A DNA stretch of 50,197 nt from Puniceicoccaceae bacterium (GTDB lineage Bacteria; Verrucomicrobiota; Verrucomicrobiia; Opitutales; Coraliomargaritaceae). The DNA lies in NCBI GenBank assembly GCA_017857255.1, contig JAFMDL010000010.1, positions 1-50,197 of the forward strand, written 5' to 3'. Shown here piece by piece: positions 9,471 to 18,900 of this stretch. How positions within the stretch are numbered: position 1 is the first letter of the stretch; the number at the start of each line of letters is the position of its first letter. The notes under the pieces are model-generated. The model had not been told where the DNA came from. It saw only the letters and a list, made by a program, of their open reading frames with translations, and searched no databases. The position numbers were made by a program, and so were the translations under genes.

Positions 9471-10910
9471 ATGACAGACAGCGCGGCTCACGACTCAAAG
9501 CACATCGTTATGTTATTTTCTGAATTGGGACTCCGTCCCGAACTCGTTGCAGCCGTTGAAGCCAAAGGCTACACGACTCCTTCTCCTATTCAGGCACGCG
9601 CCATCCCAGCTATTCTTGAAGGGCGCGATGTCCTCGGTGGCGCGCAAACGGGCACCGGTAAGACTGCAGCCTTTAGTTTGCCCGTCTTGCAGCGCCTCGC
9701 TTCTGGCGAATTCAAGGGGCAGAATAAGCGCGCTCGCGTGCTGGTTTTGACGCCTACACGTGAGCTCGCAGCCCAGGTGCACCAGAGTGTCGTCGATTAC
9801 GGCGAGGGCTTAAATATGCGCTCCTTTGTCATCTTTGGTGGTGTCGGCTTCCAGCCGCAAATCAATGCGATTCGCCGTGGTTTGGACATCATTGTCGCGA
9901 CACCGGGGCGTTTACTCGATTTATGTCAGCGTGGCGATTTACAGCTTTCGGGGATTGAAGTGCTCATCCTCGATGAAGCCGACCGCATGCTGGATATGGG
10001 CTTCATTAATGATATCAAAAAGATCCTTCAGTTGATGCCTGCTAAGCGTCAGAATCTGTTCTTCTCTGCGACTTATACCAAGGAAGTGAAGAAATTAGCA
10101 GATTCGATGCTAAACAACCCCGTCGAAGTCGAAGTCGCTGCGCGTAATGCCACAGCCGACCGAGTCGACCAAGAAGCGTATGTCGTGGGGCAAAAGGCGA
10201 AGCCAAAGTTCCTCGCGGAATTAATCCATCAGGGCGATTGGACGCAGGTGCTCGTTTTTACCCGCACCAAGCACGGTGCGAATCGACTCGCGACCGATTT
10301 AGATAAGCAAGGCATCGGCGCGATGGCCATTCATGGCAATAAGAGCCAGTCCGCTCGTGAGCGTGCGTTGGCGGCCTTCAAGGCGAACAAGATTCGCGTG
10401 CTCGTCGCGACCGATATCGCGGCACGCGGCATCGACATCGCCGATTTGCCGCATGTGGTGAATTACGAACTTCCAAACATTCCGGAAGATTATGTGCACC
10501 GCATCGGTCGCACTGGTCGAGCTGGTAAAGCCGGCAACGCGGTATCACTCGTCAGCGATGTTGAGGAAGGCTACCTCTGGGACATCGAGAAGACGATGAA
10601 GAAGCACATTCCACTTTTCAAAATCGATGACCGAGGCGAAAAGATTGCTATGCCACGTCCAGCGACACGTTCGAAACTATCGCGTCCTGCGCCAGGGCAA
10701 CAATCGCGTGGCGGTGGCGGTGGCGGTGGCGGTCGCAGTCGTCAAGGCGGCAGTAAAGGCCGTCCGCAGGGTGGTGGTCGCGGCAAGCCGCAGGGCAAGC
10801 GTAGTGGCGGCGGTCGGCCACAAGGCGGGAGTCGCTCCGGCGGCGGCTCTAGACCAGCTTCATCGCAAGGCGGTGGCCCCAGCACAGGTCCACGTAAGCG
10901 TAATCGCTAG
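9471..10910 (+). CDS. rhlE: DEAD-box ATP-dependent RNA helicase, RhlE type
   Basis: 479 residues. All helicase motifs are present in order: Q motif (FSELGLRPE...PSPIQ), motif I AQTGTGKT (58-65), PTRELA, the GGVGFQPQI region, TPGR, DEAD (168-171), SAT, FTRTKHGANRL, ARGIDI and HRIGRTGRAG. The layout and the FSELGL start match RhlE, which remodels RNA in ribosome biogenesis and decay. The C-terminal ~90 residues form a basic Gly/Arg/Ser/Gln-rich disordered tail, typical for RNA binding and condensate formation. The start could also be the ATG at 9510, which gives the common MLFSELG beginning. It is preceded by its own leader and is probably monocistronic. Confidence 0.96.
   Translation: MTDSAAHDSKHIVMLFSELGLRPELVAAVEAKGYTTPSPIQARAIPAILEGRDVLGGAQTGTGKTAAFSLPVLQRLASGEFKGQNKRARVLVLTPTRELAAQVHQSVVDYGEGLNMRSFVIFGGVGFQPQINAIRRGLDIIVATPGRLLDLCQRGDLQLSGIEVLILDEADRMLDMGFINDIKKILQLMPAKRQNLFFSATYTKEVKKLADSMLNNPVEVEVAARNATADRVDQEAYVVGQKAKPKFLAELIHQGDWTQVLVFTRTKHGANRLATDLDKQGIGAMAIHGNKSQSARERALAAFKANKIRVLVATDIAARGIDIADLPHVVNYELPNIPEDYVHRIGRTGRAGKAGNAVSLVSDVEEGYLWDIEKTMKKHIPLFKIDDRGEKIAMPRPATRSKLSRPAPGQQSRGGGGGGGGRSRQGGSKGRPQGGGRGKPQGKRSGGGRPQGGSRSGGGSRPASSQGGGPSTGPRKRNR
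10708..10733 (+). repeat. Short tandem repeat (GTGGCG)x4 in the helicase tail
   Basis: Four perfect 6-base units plus a partial unit lie inside the rhlE coding region and encode a run of glycines. Length change by slippage would stay in frame in 6-base steps, so it would lengthen or shorten the glycine linker rather than break the gene. Confidence 0.8.
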
Positions 10911-10980
10911 TGGTTTTTTAGTAGTGACGGAATTTCATTTATGGTCATTAGAACTGTTGTATACAGCATTTATCGTCTTG

Positions 10981-11637
10981 TTAGCCTATTCTAGTTCGCC
11001 GTCGCCATGGCGTTTTACCATTGGTTGATAGCGGCTGTAGATGATTGGCAAGGTAAAGGTCCGTTTCAAAGACCGTCTGAATCACGATATCTTGGTAATC
11101 TGTCAGATTTCCAATCCTTATGTAGGTGGCTTCACTGCCTGTGTGAGCAATCTCACCACGGGCTTTCACAAAATCGTCGATCTTATTGGCTCCTGCAGTC
11201 CAATTGGTGGAAAGATCGGGCAATCCGACAAACCTTTTGAATAAGTCATCCACCACAGAGCTTTTAGGAGTGTTAATTCTGTCTGTTTCTTCTTCGATTT
11301 TTTCGAGGTAAAAATCCTTCCATCCATCACCTGCGAGATCTAAACATCTCAGTTCGTGATCATCTTTCTTGATCTCTTTGGCAATTGTTTTTTGAACATC
11401 TTTCGGCAACGTTTTAGGACTATCAAGATTGACGCTTAAATACCTTGCTGAGTCGAGAAGCACGTCTTCGATGTACCTTTCCCAAGCAGCGCAAAGCATA
11501 ACGACTCCTCCCCGTGTGATATGGCCAAGGCTGCGTCGCCCACCGCCTTTGTGATTTAAATAACTATGTGAATGGATTAGTCTACTAACGTCTTTGATTA
11601 GGTGCTTTTCAAAGTTCTGCAAGGATGTGGAAGGCAT
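10981..11637 (-). CDS. HEPN-domain protein, probable RNase of the RiboL-PSP-HEPN (MAE_28990/MAE_18760) type
   Basis: 218 residues on the minus strand, converging with the helicase gene. The conserved first helix has AAWERYIEDVLLDSARYL (~50-67). The HEPN catalytic R-x4-H is seen as RGEIAH (R160, H165). HEPN proteins with this motif are metal-independent RNases, often toxins or effectors in abortive infection and plasmid or phage conflict. No obvious antitoxin (such as a MNT nucleotidyltransferase) lies next to it; upstream is 780 bases of AT-rich DNA. It sits at the boundary where the accessory block begins. It could be a solo defence effector or a chromosomally tamed toxin. Family assignment is by motif only. 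Confidence 0.75.
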   Translation of the reverse strand: MPSTSLQNFEKHLIKDVSRLIHSHSYLNHKGGGRRSLGHITRGGVVMLCAAWERYIEDVLLDSARYLSVNLDSPKTLPKDVQKTIAKEIKKDDHELRCLDLAGDGWKDFYLEKIEEETDRINTPKSSVVDDLFKRFVGLPDLSTNWTAGANKIDDFVKARGEIAHTGSEATYIRIGNLTDYQDIVIQTVFETDLYLANHLQPLSTNGKTPWRRRTRIG

Positions 11638-11765
11638 TTCATTGAGCTAACTCAGCAATTTAAGTATTTATTTTTTATTCGAGCTTATTTTCCGTACATA
11701 TATATAAAGCCACGATTCAATAGTTTAATTAACTCCTTAATTAGACTTCATGTCAAACGAGTTAG

Positions 11766-11801
11766 TAAATAGTCAATTTAGTAGTTTCATTGATCTATTT
11801 A
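11766..11801. repeat. Imperfect inverted repeat, 12-bp arms with one bulge
   Basis: TAAATAGTCAAT pairs with ATTGATCTATTTA when a single T is bulged out, leaving an 11-base loop. It is about 130 bases upstream of the HEPN start codon on that gene's promoter side, so an operator or leader hairpin is possible. There is no functional evidence. Confidence 0.4.
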
Positions 11802-11857
11802 TAGTTATTTTAACGAATAAGTCCTTCGTTTCTTCGTTAGCCAAATATCCATTGAGC

Positions 11858-11969
11858 GCAGTGGGGGATAAGTTCTATTGATGATTTATTAAAGACGATT
11901 GCAGCGCTGATTGATGCAGAGCCAGGGTGACCTTAGTGCATTACGTAAGATCACTAATCGCTGGCGGTG
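11858..11969 (+). pseudogene. mazG: Decayed 5' fragment of mazG (direct-repeat relic)
   Basis: The stretch from 11868 aligns without any gap to the first 34 codons of the intact mazG at 39219. I count 80 of 102 identical bases, with a further 8 of 10 just upstream covering the ribosome-binding area. The start codon is ATA instead of ATG. Codons 21 (TGC to TGA) and 23 (TGG to TAG) are stops, and two more stops follow at codons 27 and 30. It encodes ISSIDDLLKTIAALIDAEPG before the first stop, against MSSIDDLLQTVAALREPETG in the real protein. Homology fades after ~11969. It is a clear non-functional relic. Confidence 0.85.
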
Positions 11970-12316
11970 GAAGTAGGCAAAAGATGAAAGGACCTCGAGT
12001 TCCGTTGCGTAACGTAACAATCAATTAAATTTAAATCGTTAGTTTGTCGTAAAATAGATTATAGTTTCTCAGAGTTTATAATTCTAATAAGTGGAGCGAA
12101 TTAAGTTCGGGGTCGTATGGTTTATCGTGAAGTTAATAAATCATCGCAGCAACTTTTCTAAGCCGATGGCTCCATTCTATCAGGTATGACGTTAGTTTTT
12201 ACAATGATGGTATTTTACTTTGAGTCAATTGAGTAGTTGCCATTTTGATTTTTATGCTGTTCTAAAATCAGAGATTATTTTAGTAAATAACGTGTTAGTA
12301 ATGATCTAACGCCATT

Positions 12317-12346
12317 ATTATGCTTTACTACTAACTATAGCATAAT
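12317..12346. repeat. Inverted repeat, 8-bp arms
   Basis: ATTATGCT (12317-12324) and its exact reverse complement AGCATAAT (12339-12346) are 14 bases apart. They lie about 70 bases upstream of the first gene of the giant-protein block. Position suits an operator or leader structure, but AT-rich DNA makes chance repeats likely. Confidence 0.3.
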
Positions 12347-12418
12347 TAGCTTTTAAAAATCATCAGATTAGCATGTTATGTAAACCTGTTCACAACGCTT
12401 CCGACAATTATAACTATA

Positions 12419-13516
12419 ATGAAATCAGTATATCGGCCATCATCTATAAATTGCGTATTTACCCACCTATGCGTTGTGGCTGAATGTAGAAAAAGGCTCG
12501 TTAGAGGTTTTTTCAGCGTTGCATTTATCGGCGTGTTAGGAACGACGTTACCTGCTCAGGTGGATAGTGCGAACGGCCCATTTCGAACGCAGACAATTGA
12601 GTTGGAAGCTGGTTGGAATGCGGTTTATCTAGAGGTTGATCCGCTTGATACAGATCCGAATACTCTTTTTGAGGGTACTTTGATTGAATGTGTTGCTAAT
12701 TACTCTGGAGATGGGTCTACGCGCCAATTTGTTTCTAATCCTTCAATCGATTTAACGAGAGCTGCGGGGTGGCTTCGTTGGTACCCGAATTCAGTAGAGC
12801 ATTCGTTTTTATCGAATCTTGGTGAAGTTTACGGTGGACAATGCTATTTGATTAAGACGACTGAATCGTTTAGATGGACGGTGAAAGGCAGTCCAGTGTT
12901 GGCTCGGATGAAGTGGATTCCAGATGCTTATAACTTTGTAGGGTTTCCAGTAGCGGAATCTGGAGGTCCTAGTTTCTACGAGTTTTTTGAGGGATCTGAT
13001 GCGCATAGTGGCCAAGTGATTTACAAATTGAGTGATGGCGTGTGGATGCAAGTGTTGAACCCAACTGCTGATGCTCTCGCTTACGGAGAAGCATTTTGGA
13101 TTTTTTGTAACGGTAATTCCGATTATCAAGGGCCGTTGCAAGTGGACGTGCCAGGCATTGATGGTCTTGTGCTCGTAGACAATCCGCTTGAATTGGTTTT
13201 GACAAATCGTTCCTCCAATCCTGTCAGCTATAGTATTGATCATGTTTTGGTGGGCGACTTCGGCGTCCCCATGTCGTTTCAAGTGACTGTATTAGGTGAC
13301 TCAGATGCGCCCGTTCGCAGGGTCCCAGTTGATTTTCCGGCGACAGCATGGAAGCAAGATTTTCCAGCTATGGAAGGTGATTTTTCGATACGAATGCCGG
13401 TGGCTCTAAGGCGTAGCGACTTAGTAACTGATGATACTCAGTCCTATCTAATGTTCGAGTCAAGTTTAGCAACCCGAGTTTGGGTTCCCGTTAGAGTCCT
13501 TTCCACAATCAACTAA
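12419..13516 (+). CDS. Secreted protein of unknown function, first gene of the giant-protein operon
   Basis: 365 residues as opened at ATG 12419. The hydrophobic export signal (RGFFSVAFIGVLGTTLPAQ) begins only at about residue 29, and a perfect TATAAT overlaps the ATG. The true start may therefore be the GTG at 12476, which would give a normal signal peptide. The mature part begins with IELEAGWNAVYLEVDPLD, a module met in secreted proteins of Verrucomicrobiota and Planctomycetota. The rest looks like beta-sandwich sequence rich in W, G and N. No catalytic motif was recognised. Its codon use is more AT-rich than the next genes. The stop is 6 bases before the next start, indicating co-transcription. 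Confidence 0.75.
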   Translation: MKSVYRPSSINCVFTHLCVVAECRKRLVRGFFSVAFIGVLGTTLPAQVDSANGPFRTQTIELEAGWNAVYLEVDPLDTDPNTLFEGTLIECVANYSGDGSTRQFVSNPSIDLTRAAGWLRWYPNSVEHSFLSNLGEVYGGQCYLIKTTESFRWTVKGSPVLARMKWIPDAYNFVGFPVAESGGPSFYEFFEGSDAHSGQVIYKLSDGVWMQVLNPTADALAYGEAFWIFCNGNSDYQGPLQVDVPGIDGLVLVDNPLELVLTNRSSNPVSYSIDHVLVGDFGVPMSFQVTVLGDSDAPVRRVPVDFPATAWKQDFPAMEGDFSIRMPVALRRSDLVTDDTQSYLMFESSLATRVWVPVRVLSTIN

Positions 13517-13522
13517 TTCGCA

Positions 13523-15904
13523 ATGAGATACCATTTCCCAGTTCTTTTTTCTCTGGCTGCGCTAACTGCTTCGATTCTAGCCAACGAGCCTTTGACAGGC
13601 CTGTGGGTCGGCGAGGTCGTGTTAGATCAGGTTAATGAGGTCACAGTTCCCTTAGACGCGAACAATATTCCGCGTGCCCCTGACCCACGCAACACGACAT
13701 CTACATACGACGCTGCGAGCTTGAGGCTCATTTTGCATGTGGATAGTGAGGGTAAGACTCAGCTCTTAAAACACGTGGCAATCGCCGCGAGGGACGAGCT
13801 TACCGCCGATAACGATGCCGACGTGGTCTTGATTACCGACCCATTGCTTTACAACAACATTGGCGGACTGCGAGCATCACGTATTTCGAGCGCGACTTTT
13901 GACTTTGCAGATCCGATCGCTACGGCAGCGCTTGAAACGATGGTTGACGACTTGGCCTCTAGTGCTGCAATCGCTGCGAATGTAGCAACTCCAGATGTTG
14001 CTACGGTCGAGGCTGCTGCGTTGAGTGCGGCAAATATGGTCGTGGCTGACGAGTCGGATGCGGATCAACGATTTATTGATTTTTATACGACTTACTTAAC
14101 GCCAGGACTGGTCGATACCATCGCGGTAGATGGAACTGGCTCTGTTGCCTACATGAACGCTTATACTGAAGCAGATGCACTCGAAACAGGTTCATTTGTT
14201 CAAGACACTCGTGGCAAAGAGATGTTGGCAGCCATTAACACTGCTGCGAACACTGCTGCGAACGCTGCTTCGGGAAATGATGCCAAAAAGCGTGCTGCTA
14301 AGCTAGTTGCCGCATCCTTTATCGAGGATGATGACGCTTATAATCAATTTCTAGCGAGTGAGACGATGCGTGCGATGGTTGACGGTGTTGCTCAAAACCT
14401 AGTTAATTCCTTTAATTTGGTAGATGTGGTGGACTACTCGCCGATTGTTTTCGAAACGATCATCACCTCCACCGCTCATGGATTGACCACTGGTGATTCA
14501 ATCACGGTCGCCAATTCCGCTGCTATATATAATGGGGCAATGAATGTCGAAGTCATTGACGCTGATACATTTAGTATTTCAGTTCCGTTCGAATCTCGGG
14601 TGGTCGTTGAAGATTACTGGGCAGGCGATGAAGTTGGTGGTGGATCTGTCGATAGTTTTGCGAGCGGTGGCGCTACTGTAACGCAGATAGTTACAGCGAG
14701 TCATGGCCTCAGCACAGGTGACATGATCGAAATTACGGATTCGGGGCCAAGCTACAACGGCTTGCACTCTGTAACCGTAGTTGATGACGACAATTTCACA
14801 ATATCGGTCGTTTACACTGATCGAGTGATCGCCGGGGATACTTGGGCGGGACCTATCTTTCCAATTATAAACTACGAAACTGGTCCGATTTTTATTAATG
14901 TTGAGCTGGCTTCGGATGTCACCCTCTCGTCGACCAATAGCATTTACATTTTTGAGTCTAGTCTGCCACTATACAACCAGAGGCTGGACAACATCACTGC
15001 GGTTGATTCCAGAAATGTTTTTTTAGATCTACTGTTCGACGCTGATACGAGTAACCCGACCTTTAAGGGGCAACTTGCTGTTCTGCCGAATCGAGCAGCT
15101 CTTGAGTCTGCGACGAACACACCTTCTGCCGGCGCCAAGGATGCGGCATTGCTGATCAATGTGCCAAACTACGAAAGTAGTGTCGGGCAACCAGAGATCG
15201 GCAGTCGTTCATCGGATGCCGTCAACGCGATCCTTGAATCCATGGTTGATTATGTTGAGGCTCAAAATGAACTGCCAGTTGATGAGAATATCGCCAACGC
15301 TGGATTTGCTACCGTAGACAACCCTACTTTAGTGGCTCGCTTTGCTCAACCTATGAAGAGCCCGAGCGATGCATATCAGGAGTTTGTTGCTTCAGATACC
15401 TACCTTAACGCGCCCGAAATCGCTGCCGAGGCTGCTGCAAAAGCCGCAGTTAGTGAAGCTGGAGAGCTTTTAGCTAGTGAGACTTCGATTCGCGACAAGG
15501 CGAAGGCTGCAGCGCTCACAGCCCTGCGTGTGCCTTATGCGACGGCTGCTCGTGTTTCGATGAATGAGCAGTCAGTGGATGGAACTTTTGCCCTAGGCTC
15601 GACTGATCTGACTACGACTTTAACGCTCCCTGCAAGCCACCCGACGAACCCATTTCGGCACCGACGTCACCCAGATCATACAGTCGGACTGGATATCACG
15701 CGTGTCATAGACCTGACTATCGACACTGAGCCAGAGACCTTCCGGCAAGCAGGTTACGGTGTGTTTGTCGTGAGAGGCACATACACAGAAGAAATTTTTG
15801 GTCTCCATAAAAATCTTGGGCCTGATTCCGACATTGGTCTCAGGGTATCTGGATCGTTCACGCTGAACCGGGTAAGCACCGTCGACACACTCAACGCCTT
15901 TTAA
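13523..15904 (+). CDS. Secreted 793-residue protein with two HGLxxGD modules
   Basis: Signal peptide at 1-20 (YHFPVLFSLAALTASILA). The mature protein begins EPLTGLWVGEVVLDQVNEV, a short beta domain. Alanine-rich helical segments follow (~140-175 and ~235-290, the latter built on a 12-base tandem repeat encoding NTAANTAANAA), with another at ~625-680. Residues 313-368 and 388-443 are two copies of a ~57-residue module with the pattern HGL-x-x-GD, a central YNG, VTVVDxDxF and a closing W-A-G. Four more copies occur in the 3508-residue protein of the same operon. There are no catalytic motifs. The function is unknown and likely structural at the cell surface. Confidence 0.8.
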   Translation: MRYHFPVLFSLAALTASILANEPLTGLWVGEVVLDQVNEVTVPLDANNIPRAPDPRNTTSTYDAASLRLILHVDSEGKTQLLKHVAIAARDELTADNDADVVLITDPLLYNNIGGLRASRISSATFDFADPIATAALETMVDDLASSAAIAANVATPDVATVEAAALSAANMVVADESDADQRFIDFYTTYLTPGLVDTIAVDGTGSVAYMNAYTEADALETGSFVQDTRGKEMLAAINTAANTAANAASGNDAKKRAAKLVAASFIEDDDAYNQFLASETMRAMVDGVAQNLVNSFNLVDVVDYSPIVFETIITSTAHGLTTGDSITVANSAAIYNGAMNVEVIDADTFSISVPFESRVVVEDYWAGDEVGGGSVDSFASGGATVTQIVTASHGLSTGDMIEITDSGPSYNGLHSVTVVDDDNFTISVVYTDRVIAGDTWAGPIFPIINYETGPIFINVELASDVTLSSTNSIYIFESSLPLYNQRLDNITAVDSRNVFLDLLFDADTSNPTFKGQLAVLPNRAALESATNTPSAGAKDAALLINVPNYESSVGQPEIGSRSSDAVNAILESMVDYVEAQNELPVDENIANAGFATVDNPTLVARFAQPMKSPSDAYQEFVASDTYLNAPEIAAEAAAKAAVSEAGELLASETSIRDKAKAAALTALRVPYATAARVSMNEQSVDGTFALGSTDLTTTLTLPASHPTNPFRHRRHPDHTVGLDITRVIDLTIDTEPETFRQAGYGVFVVRGTYTEEIFGLHKNLGPDSDIGLRVSGSFTLNRVSTVDTLNAF
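14459..14851 (+). repeat. HGLxxGD protein module, two tandem copies (coding)
   Basis: Copy 1 spans 14459-14626 and copy 2 spans 14684-14851. Shared features are H-G-L-[ST]-T-G-D, a YNG at +18, a [VD]-x-D-[AD]-[DN]-x-F stretch and a final W-A-G. Similar short modules are known from phage tail and bacterial surface proteins, where automatic annotation sometimes labels them E1-FCCH-like (recalled, not searched). Confidence 0.75.
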
Positions 15905-15927
15905 TCGCTGCTGAACGCAATTGATAC

Positions 15928-18900
15928 ATGAAACACTTTGGCCTAAAACTTCTTTTTTCTACTCTTCTGCTCTCGCTTCCAGCTAGCCTGTTAGCAGTGC
16001 TAGACGTCCGTGTCGTTATCCAAAATGACATCGACACGCCGCAGATCACCGTCACCAACATGGGTGACGAGTCGATTAGTAAGTTCCGTATCATAGCGGA
16101 CCCGTTTGATACCCAGAAATTCAACGACACAGGAGCTTGGTTTAATCGTAATTTTACTCGCCCAGCGGGCTCAACTGCTGGTGGCACCACTCAGGTGACA
16201 CAAAGCTCGACTAACAAGCATATCCTTGAGTTTGTATTTGATAGTTTCGATCCAGGTGAATCCTTTTCCGCTGAGGTCGACATCGTGGCTGGAGCGGGTA
16301 ACTGGCCAATTTGGTTCTTCGACGAGACTTCACCTGCCGTTATTGAGGTCACCAGCAGGTCTGATACGGCGAATCCTAAAACCTACACACTTCCCACCAG
16401 CAATCCCGGGCCCGCTAATTACACTTTTCGTGGTCCGCAGCGATTCAACCTAAATTTCGAGCACCTGACCAAGGCGAATGTTTCCTTAACTAATATCTCG
16501 GGGATCAGTGTGGAGATTGACGGCCAGGCTGTTCCATACACTGAGTCGGGTTATAATATTACTAGCGGAGACTTGGTTCGTGTGACCGTATCAGAATTTT
16601 TATACCGCGATATGCATGGGAACAACCTAGATCTCAACCTAGCGGCTGATGGCCAAGAGCGCTTCAAAGCGATTGGCATCACAGTCAATCAGGTTGCTGA
16701 GACTGCGAACCCACTTCGTTACACTTTCGAAATGGAGGAAAATACAACGCTGACTATGATTTGGCAGCATGAGTATGCGATTACGATCGACAGCGATTTT
16801 TCCAACACACTTGGGCAGGTGGATGGAGTCGATTTTGTCGGACCTCTTTCTTCTAAAGCTACAGGTAATCCAGAGCCAGCAGTCAATAAGCACTGGTTTG
16901 AGGCGGGCACGGTTCCGGTTTTAACAGTCGACAACTTTGTCGAAGATATCACCTCGCACCCTGGCTTGAAGGTTCGCTACAAGGTTAAAGAATATGAGGT
17001 CTATGGCTTGTTCAACCCGAACATAGGTACTGCTCTGAATGACCTTGCTCGTAAAGTGGGAATCGATATATCGACGGCTGCCGCTTTCGTTGATACGATA
17101 GAAAATATCAGCAGTGATGGTGCTGAACCTCGTATTCAGATTCCAGCGCGCAGTGGGTCGACTCTTGGCAATCCGAGTGGTATTAAGTTTATCTGGCAGC
17201 TCCAATATGGCGTTGATGCCCAGTCATCTAATGGTGACGGAGACGATTTAGTCGTGGTTGAAACGAAAGCATCCATTTCAGATCCTTACGTCGAAACTGT
17301 AGATCGCTGGTTTGATCCGGGCACTCCGATTCGAGTCCTGTTTAAGAAGGTCGATTCTGGCGGCGACCAGATCGTTAGTTGGTTCAATGGCGATACTTAT
17401 TACTTCAATGTGGATGCTGACATTGATCCATCCTCCTACGATCTGGAGGATTCCACTGACCTTCCAGATCCGAACCGTGCTAGCTACGAGATTGAGGCCA
17501 GTTATGTGGGTCTCACAATCCCTTCCATATCGAGACCCGTTCGTGCGATTACTAATTATGGTCAGGCGCCGATCTTTATCCCATCAGTTGAGATCGGTCA
17601 GCCTCTGTTTAACCCGGTAGTTTACCCTCAATTTGTCACAAGGTTTAATTTCAAGCCAAACGAGTTTGCAGACCAAGAGAGTGCTGTTTGGGACCCCGCA
17701 CAAGGCAGGCTCTATCCGACTAAGCCGGGCACGTTCAAACTACAGTGGACCGAACCAGATCGCACGGATCCCACGCAAGTTATTTACACTGCGGTGCTTC
17801 CTTTCGACCCAGAGCGAGGAATCTCTGGCCATTATCCGCACATTCATGGAACGCCTTCAGTTAATGTGGATCCAGTTGCTGATGATAATTTGATCTTCAA
17901 GGAGGTGAAGTATACCACCGCGGGGGCTGCTGTGGACGGTAGTAACTTGTTTACTACAACCGATCCTGGGATCTCCGTTCTAGTCTTTACCGAGCTGAAT
18001 GATTTCGGGCGTAGCGGTGAAACTCGCGAGTTTATATTTGTGCGCGTCGTTGATTCCCGAAATTGGGATGCCGACCTTGGCACGACACAGACTGCTACAA
18101 TTGGTACTAAAATTACTGAAACTAGTGATGTTGACCGCGCTTCTTTGGGCACGGGTTATTTGATCGATCCGAACCAGCTTGATACGATTTTTAGTGATGC
18201 TGGACTTGGGCGATACAATGTAAACATCTATGATGGTCAGCGGCTTGATGGTATTCTTGCAACAGACATCTATGACCTGACTGACTACGAGAGCCTTACC
18301 CTAACATTGGCAAATCCAGATGCGCTTCCTGGGCCAATCATTCCTGTGAATGAATACCACGGTCCCGGTCAGGATCAGGATGTGCTTCCTGTTGTTGTTT
18401 GGTATGACAACCCGCTCATTAATCAAAACATTCTCTGGCCTTACGTAGCTAAGATTTACCGACCTGAGTGGCCTTCTAAATCCTCGCTTCCAAAGATCAT
18501 AATCGCATCCGAATTTGGCAGTGAAGCTCAATATCCAGAGGGAACGGACCAGATTGTTCGTGGTGCATCTAATGGCTTCCCTGAGTCAAATACATTTGAC
18601 CCGTCTCGTTTCCAATCGGTGAGTATCTACTCACAGAACGATCCGAATGTACCAGGATTCAACCCAAACGAGGAGCACGCGGTGATGGCGCCTTCTTTGC
18701 GTAATGTAACTGTATCTCCACGCCCACCTGCCGCCTATGCATTGCGAGATGGTGATCTGAATACTAAGGTAAACACTATTGATTACACTTCCGATCCATT
18801 TGTCTTGGTCGAGTTTGTAGATCAAGCCAGCGGCGAAGCCGGCATGCAGGTTTATGACATTCTCAAGACCGAAGGTACTCGGGACTTTGTACCGCAGTTT

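Larger units (their letters stand above)
11638..12418. other. AT-rich intergenic region between the HEPN gene and the giant-protein block
   Basis: About 780 bases with no credible intact gene. It holds an imperfect inverted repeat (11766-11801), a decayed mazG start (11858-11969) and an inverted repeat at 12317-12346. It must also contain the promoters of the HEPN gene (leftward) and of the giant-protein operon (rightward), but no clean pair of -35/-10 boxes could be fixed. The composition is clearly more AT-rich than the flanking genes. Confidence 0.7.

Noticed and set aside
10627-11028. 133-codon plus-strand frame over the helicase tail
   Set aside because: Its VAVAVAVAV run is just the glycine repeat read in another frame.
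11638-12418. Insertion sequence or integrase remnant next to the mazG relic
   Set aside because: No transposase or integrase-like reading frame and no terminal inverted repeats with a target duplication could be recognised.
14239-14272. 12-base tandem repeat as a mobile or regulatory repeat
   Set aside because: Only about three imperfect units, in frame, coding for an alanine-rich helix; ordinary local slippage.
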